Source: Fictibacillus gelatini DSM 15865 (lineage in GTDB: Bacteria > Bacillota > Bacilli > Bacillales > Fictibacillaceae). From it: DNA of 64,000 nucleotides. A program made the position numbers and the translations under genes. Below the pieces are notes generated by a model. The model ran no database searches, was not told the DNA's origin, and saw only the letters and a program-made list of their open reading frames with translations. The stretch's first letter is position 1. Every line of letters begins with the position of its first letter. The stretch covers positions 1 through 64,000 of the forward strand of contig NZ_AUMP01000004.1 of NCBI RefSeq assembly GCF_000430745.1, given 5' to 3'. Shown in pieces: positions 60,761 to 64,000 of this stretch.

Positions 60761-61567
60761 TTACCAGCCGGCAGCCGGATTCGCCCTATACACTTCAGAC
60801 AATGTGGATAAAGCTCCTTCTAGATCTGAAGTATGTTCTCCCTTTCTCCCATTTCCTCTCTCCATTCGGGGAGCACCCGGGAAGTCCAGCCCGACTTCTT
60901 TAAAAACAGCTTCCATCTTATTCATCCACCGTTTCTTTAAAAGCGCTTCGTCTTCGATTAAATTGGCTTTCACGATATCAGCGTAGTACGGGCCAAGGGT
61001 CAATACGCCACCGAAGTCTTTCCATACCTTTTGGATGGCATCTGTCATCCGTTTTTTCGCTTCATCCGTGCTTGTAACAAGCTGCTTAAACCATAGCTCC
61101 CAATGCATTAGATGATAATATTGTTCCATCAAAATCTTTTTTGCCGCCTCCCGAAGCGGCTCATACGAACAAATCCGGAGCGACTCAAGGCGGATTTGCT
61201 TGGCTACCGCATAAAAGTAATTACGCACAACAGCAAACGCCCAATCGTAATCCGGCTTCTCCAAATACGTTCCAGGACCGTTCACTTCTTCAAGAATAAT
61301 CGCATTGCGGAACTGTTCCGGCTTTCTTAAATGGGCGATGCTGTCACTGTCGCCTTCCCCCAGCTCCTCAAGCAGGCGGAAATACATCGAAGCATGCCCC
61401 ATCATGTCCTGGTTAATCGAAGAGAAGGCTACATCTTCTTCAATGTGCGGCGCAAGACCAAGCCATTCCGATCCTCTAAAGCTAAGAATGAAATCATCAT
61501 CAGCCAGCTGGTATAATAGCTCAACAAGTGCCTGGCGCTCTTCGGGTTTCATCGTTTCTTTGTTCAT
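60761..61567 (-). CDS. paaC: 1,2-phenylacetyl-CoA epoxidase structural subunit PaaC
   Basis: 268 residues from an ATG with GGAGAC upstream that overlaps the paaB stop. Ferritin-like helical fold: ALVELLYQLADDDFILSFRG, NQDMMGHASMYFRLLEELGE and MEQYYHLMHWELWFKQLV. PaaC resembles PaaA but serves as the non-catalytic scaffold. Length is normal. Confidence 0.94.
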   Translation of the reverse strand: MNKETMKPEERQALVELLYQLADDDFILSFRGSEWLGLAPHIEEDVAFSSINQDMMGHASMYFRLLEELGEGDSDSIAHLRKPEQFRNAIILEEVNGPGTYLEKPDYDWAFAVVRNYFYAVAKQIRLESLRICSYEPLREAAKKILMEQYYHLMHWELWFKQLVTSTDEAKKRMTDAIQKVWKDFGGVLTLGPYYADIVKANLIEDEALLKKRWMNKMEAVFKEVGLDFPGAPRMERGNGRKGEHTSDLEGALSTLSEVYRANPAAGW

Positions 61568-61911
61568 CAGCTGTCTCCCCTTCCACCCATGATGTGTTTT
61601 TCCGTAAATTGTTCCTGATTGTACTCGCGCCACTTTTTCTTTAAATAACCGTATCCTTTTGTTTCCCGGTAATCTTTATCCAACCGTTTCAGCATCTCTT
61701 TTTCGCTTTGCGATAGCCCGCGGATATGATCCCGTTTAACTACCCAGATATCGCTGACAGCTTCACGCCTGAAAAAATTTTCTTTCGCCATAATTAATGC
61801 CATATCTTCATTGGGTGCCAGCAGGCTAAATTGATGCTGAAATGGAGATTTATCTGTTTTCTTACTGAACACTTCATAAATGTTGTAAAAGTCATTTTTC
61901 TCTTCACTCAT
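61567..61911 (-). CDS. paaB: 1,2-phenylacetyl-CoA epoxidase subunit PaaB
   Basis: 114 residues, with YEVFSKKTDKSPFQHQFSLL, APNEDMALIMAKENFFRRE and the WVVKRDHI segment typical of PaaB, the small bridging subunit. It lies between paaA and paaC with minimal spacing, as in known operons. Confidence 0.93.
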   Translation of the reverse strand: MSEEKNDFYNIYEVFSKKTDKSPFQHQFSLLAPNEDMALIMAKENFFRREAVSDIWVVKRDHIRGLSQSEKEMLKRLDKDYRETKGYGYLKKKWREYNQEQFTEKHIMGGRGDS

Positions 61912-61935
61912 AGGGGTCCCCCTCCTCTCCCAAAA

Positions 61936-62901
61936 CTAGATTGCTTTTTTAGCAGCAAGCGCTTCTCTGACCCAGGCGTTATTATCGTAAGAACGTTTCC
62001 GTAAATCGAGGCGATTCGCTGAACGCGGCCCGTTGCCCGAGACAATTTGCTTAAATTCGTTCCAATCAACATCTTTATAAATCCACAACTGCTGTTCTTC
62101 ATCAAAGTGAATGGTTTCATCAGGGATCGTTAATCCTAATGCCCAGATTCTTGGCACATATTTTGTAAAAAACTCCTGACGCAATTCCTCGTTTGTTTTC
62201 GTACGAATTTTATACATGATGTTTTTATCGGCATGAGAGTTGCCTGTTTCTTTCGCTGATTTCGGACCGAAGAACATAATGAGCGATGGCCACCAGCGGT
62301 TAAGCGCATCTTGCAAAAGTTTCCGCTGTTCGGGTGTTCCTTCAGCCAGAGCGAGAATGATGCTTTCCCCGTGCTGGGCGTGGAATACTTCCTCGGCACA
62401 AATCCGTTTCAACGCTCTGGCATATGGGCCATATGAAGAATCGAGCATCATGCTTTGTGAAATGATTGCTGCCCCATCAACGAGCCAGGCAATCATTCCC
62501 GCATCCCCCCACGTCGGAGCTTCCATATGAAAGACATTATGAAACTTCAACCTTTTCGCAAATAAATCTTGCATAATATCTTCACGGTTTTTCCCTAGCG
62601 GCGCCATTAAGTCTTCTGCTACGCGAAGAAGCAATTGGCCGTGTCCCATTTCATCCTGCACTTTTGCCATGATCGCTAACTTCCGGTGAAGCGAAGGGGC
62701 TTTCGGCACCCATTCTTTCTCTGGAAGCGCTCCCATAATTTCCGAAATACCATGCATGGCAATTAATCGAATTAACGACATCCGGTAATCCTCCGGCATC
62801 CAATCATCCGCTTCGATCTTTTCTCCCCTATTGATTCGATCCATAAAGTGCTGGTGCTTTTCCTCTTCCGTCAACTGATCAAACTGTACACCTGCTTGCA
62901 C
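61936..62901 (-). CDS. paaA: 1,2-phenylacetyl-CoA epoxidase catalytic subunit PaaA
   Basis: 321 residues from a GTG with GGAGGGG six bases upstream; a TTG five codons earlier overlaps that site. Di-iron ligands are supplied by the helices MAKVQDEMGHGQLLLRVAED and CAEEVFHAQHGESIILALA (ExxH pairs). It inserts one O atom into the ring of phenylacetyl-CoA. A promoter-like sequence and inverted repeats lie just upstream. Confidence 0.95.
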   Translation of the reverse strand: MQAGVQFDQLTEEEKHQHFMDRINRGEKIEADDWMPEDYRMSLIRLIAMHGISEIMGALPEKEWVPKAPSLHRKLAIMAKVQDEMGHGQLLLRVAEDLMAPLGKNREDIMQDLFAKRLKFHNVFHMEAPTWGDAGMIAWLVDGAAIISQSMMLDSSYGPYARALKRICAEEVFHAQHGESIILALAEGTPEQRKLLQDALNRWWPSLIMFFGPKSAKETGNSHADKNIMYKIRTKTNEELRQEFFTKYVPRIWALGLTIPDETIHFDEEQQLWIYKDVDWNEFKQIVSGNGPRSANRLDLRKRSYDNNAWVREALAAKKAI

Positions 62902-62920
62902 TATACTCCCCTCCAATTGT

Positions 62921-62941
62921 ATGACGTTTTATTACCGTCAT
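62921..62941. promoter_or_regulatory. Candidate PaaX operator upstream of paaA
   Basis: ATGACG, 9 bp, CGTCAT: a perfect 6-bp inverted repeat that overlaps the -10 box of the paaA promoter. A further palindrome, ATAACGTTAT, lies at 62948-62957 in the spacer. Both are suited to a dimeric repressor; assignment to PaaX is by context. Confidence 0.5.
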
Positions 62942-62969
62942 TATAAAATAACGTTATATATTTTGGCAA
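62940..62969 (-). promoter_or_regulatory. Sigma-A-type promoter for paaABCD...
   Basis: Minus-strand TTGCCA, an 18-bp spacer and TATAAT, in the 70-bp gap between paaK and paaA. It would allow expression of paaA onward independently of paaK. Confidence 0.65.
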
Positions 62970-62973
62970 TCTA

Positions 62974-64000
62974 TTATATGCTTAACTCTTCAATTAAATG
63001 CTTGACCACCCGTACGGCTTTTCCTTCAGAACGCGGAATGGACTTTGGCGGCAGGACAACAACATTTAATGTAACAAGGCAGTTGTTTTTCACTTTATGC
63101 TTTACTTTTTCCTTAAGATCGTGAACAAGTTCATGCTCCATGTCCTGGCAAACGTTTCCGAAAAATTCTTCGGTCACTTCCACATGAAGCTCCACTTTTT
63201 CTTTTAGCCCTTTTTGAATGAGGTGAAGCTGATAATGAGGAACAATATCCTTTACTTGCAGTAAACAGTTTTCCACTTGTGATGGGAACACGTTAACGCC
63301 CCTGATAATGAGCATATCGTCAATCCTGCCCTTGATTCTCGACATTCTGACAGAGGTCCGCCCGCAGATGCACGGCTCTTTTTTAATAGAAGCAATATCT
63401 CCGGTTCGATAGCGAATGATCGGAAATGCTTCTTTCGTTAAACTTGTGAAAACAAGTTCGCCTTCTACACCGTCAGGAACTGGCTCCAGTGTATCAGGGT
63501 TAATCACTTCGACAATGAAATGATCGTCCATTACGTGCAGGCCATCTTGAGCTTCATGGCATTCCATCGCTACTCCCGGCCCCATGACTTCACTAAGCCC
63601 GTAAATGTCCTGCGCTTTAATGCCCAATTTCTCTTCTAACGTCGCCCGCATTTCCTCCGACCACGATTCAGCTCCGAAAATTCCGTATTGAAGAGATGTT
63701 TCCCTCGGATTCTTGCCCATTTCCTCCATCTTTTCGGCAAGGGTTAAAATATAAGAAGGCGTTCCGCAAATGACTTGCGGCTTAAAATCTTCAATCAAGA
63801 GAATTTGCCGTTCCGTGTTTCCCCCAGAGACAGGAACGGTCGCCATCCCTAGCTTTTCTGAACCGTAATGAAGCCCGAGTCCACCTGTAAAAAGGCCATA
63901 CCCGTACGCATTATGCAACACATTCCCTGGCTCACCTCCAGCGATCGCAATTGAGCGGGCGACCATTTCAGCCCAATTGTCAATGTCTTTTGCCGTATAA
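62974..64000 (-). CDS. paaK: Phenylacetate-CoA ligase PaaK (5' end outside window)
   Basis: The frame stays open to the right edge (YTAKDIDNWAEMVARS precedes the first internal Met), so about the first 100 residues are missing. Adenylate-forming-enzyme features are present: YGLSEVMGPGVAMECHE, IRYRTGDIASI and RIKGRIDDMLIIRGVNVFPS. It activates phenylacetate to phenylacetyl-CoA with ATP. It is the first visible gene of the paa cluster. Confidence 0.94.
   Translation of the reverse strand, partial: YTAKDIDNWAEMVARSIAIAGGEPGNVLHNAYGYGLFTGGLGLHYGSEKLGMATVPVSGGNTERQILLIEDFKPQVICGTPSYILTLAEKMEEMGKNPRETSLQYGIFGAESWSEEMRATLEEKLGIKAQDIYGLSEVMGPGVAMECHEAQDGLHVMDDHFIVEVINPDTLEPVPDGVEGELVFTSLTKEAFPIIRYRTGDIASIKKEPCICGRTSVRMSRIKGRIDDMLIIRGVNVFPSQVENCLLQVKDIVPHYQLHLIQKGLKEKVELHVEVTEEFFGNVCQDMEHELVHDLKEKVKHKVKNNCLVTLNVVVLPPKSIPRSEGKAVRVVKHLIEELSI

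Overview
The window comes from a low-to-moderate G+C Firmicute of the Bacillaceae (Bacillus/Geobacillus-like). The basis is gene content and order: a T-box leader, a ydaO (c-di-AMP) riboswitch before ktrAB, a sigma-D-type promoter before motAB, SD-rich starts with many GTG/TTG codons, pdxS, hutH, azlCD, and a ykwD / histidine kinase / motAB neighbourhood like that of B. subtilis. No tRNA, rRNA, prophage, transposase or CRISPR array was seen.

Layout. 1-4.9 kb: 3' part of pdxS, then the iron-uptake operon efeU-efeO-efeB behind a long Fur palindrome. 5.0-5.5 kb: a 417-bp MITE-like element. 5.6-8.3 kb: SGNH hydrolase plus ABC transporter. 8.4-11.6 kb: class-V aminotransferase and serA behind a T-box. 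11.6-14.2 kb: feoA-feoB plus a small Cys-rich partner behind two Fur boxes. 14.2-18.4 kb: TerC, YihY, AI-2E-family and acyltransferase membrane proteins. 18.4-22.3 kb: lone hutH, a hypothetical gene and an amino-acid permease. 22.3-25.4 kb: ktrB/ktrA with riboswitch, then uppP. 26-35 kb: an aminoglycoside-phosphotransferase-like gene, a coiled-coil protein, a CAP-domain protein, a soluble sensor kinase, a ResA-like thioredoxin, motAB, an M48 protease and a decayed locus. 35-42.5 kb: cupin, HAD, GntR-ABC operon, DUF421, azlCD with an XRE-cupin regulator, and an alpha/beta hydrolase.

42.8-64 kb is the metabolic centrepiece. One minus-strand operon carries phenylalanine dehydrogenase followed directly by all four genes of a 2-oxoacid dehydrogenase complex (E1alpha, E1beta, E2, E3). 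It lies downstream of a hot-dog thioesterase. After an L,D-transpeptidase and a nitronate monooxygenase comes a phenylacetate (paa) cluster: paaK (cut by the window end), paaA, B, C, D, an EthD-like gene, paaF, paaG, an aldehyde dehydrogenase, paaH, paaJ, another enoyl-CoA hydratase and paaX, with a divergent gamma-carbonic-anhydrase-like (PaaY/YtoA) gene. Read together, these suggest Phe -> phenylpyruvate -> phenylacetyl-CoA -> epoxide/oxepin -> acetyl-CoA + succinyl-CoA, with the dehydrogenase complex feeding phenylacetyl-CoA directly. This is inference.

The least explained content is in the gaps between genes. Two inverted ~415-bp elements share terminal repeats and each holds eight exact 21-bp units (four forward, four inverted). 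A third locus has another 8 x 21-bp array with a different core. There is also a 52-bp-period array, and a pair of ~143-bp structured repeats whose closing stem shows a compensatory base-pair change.
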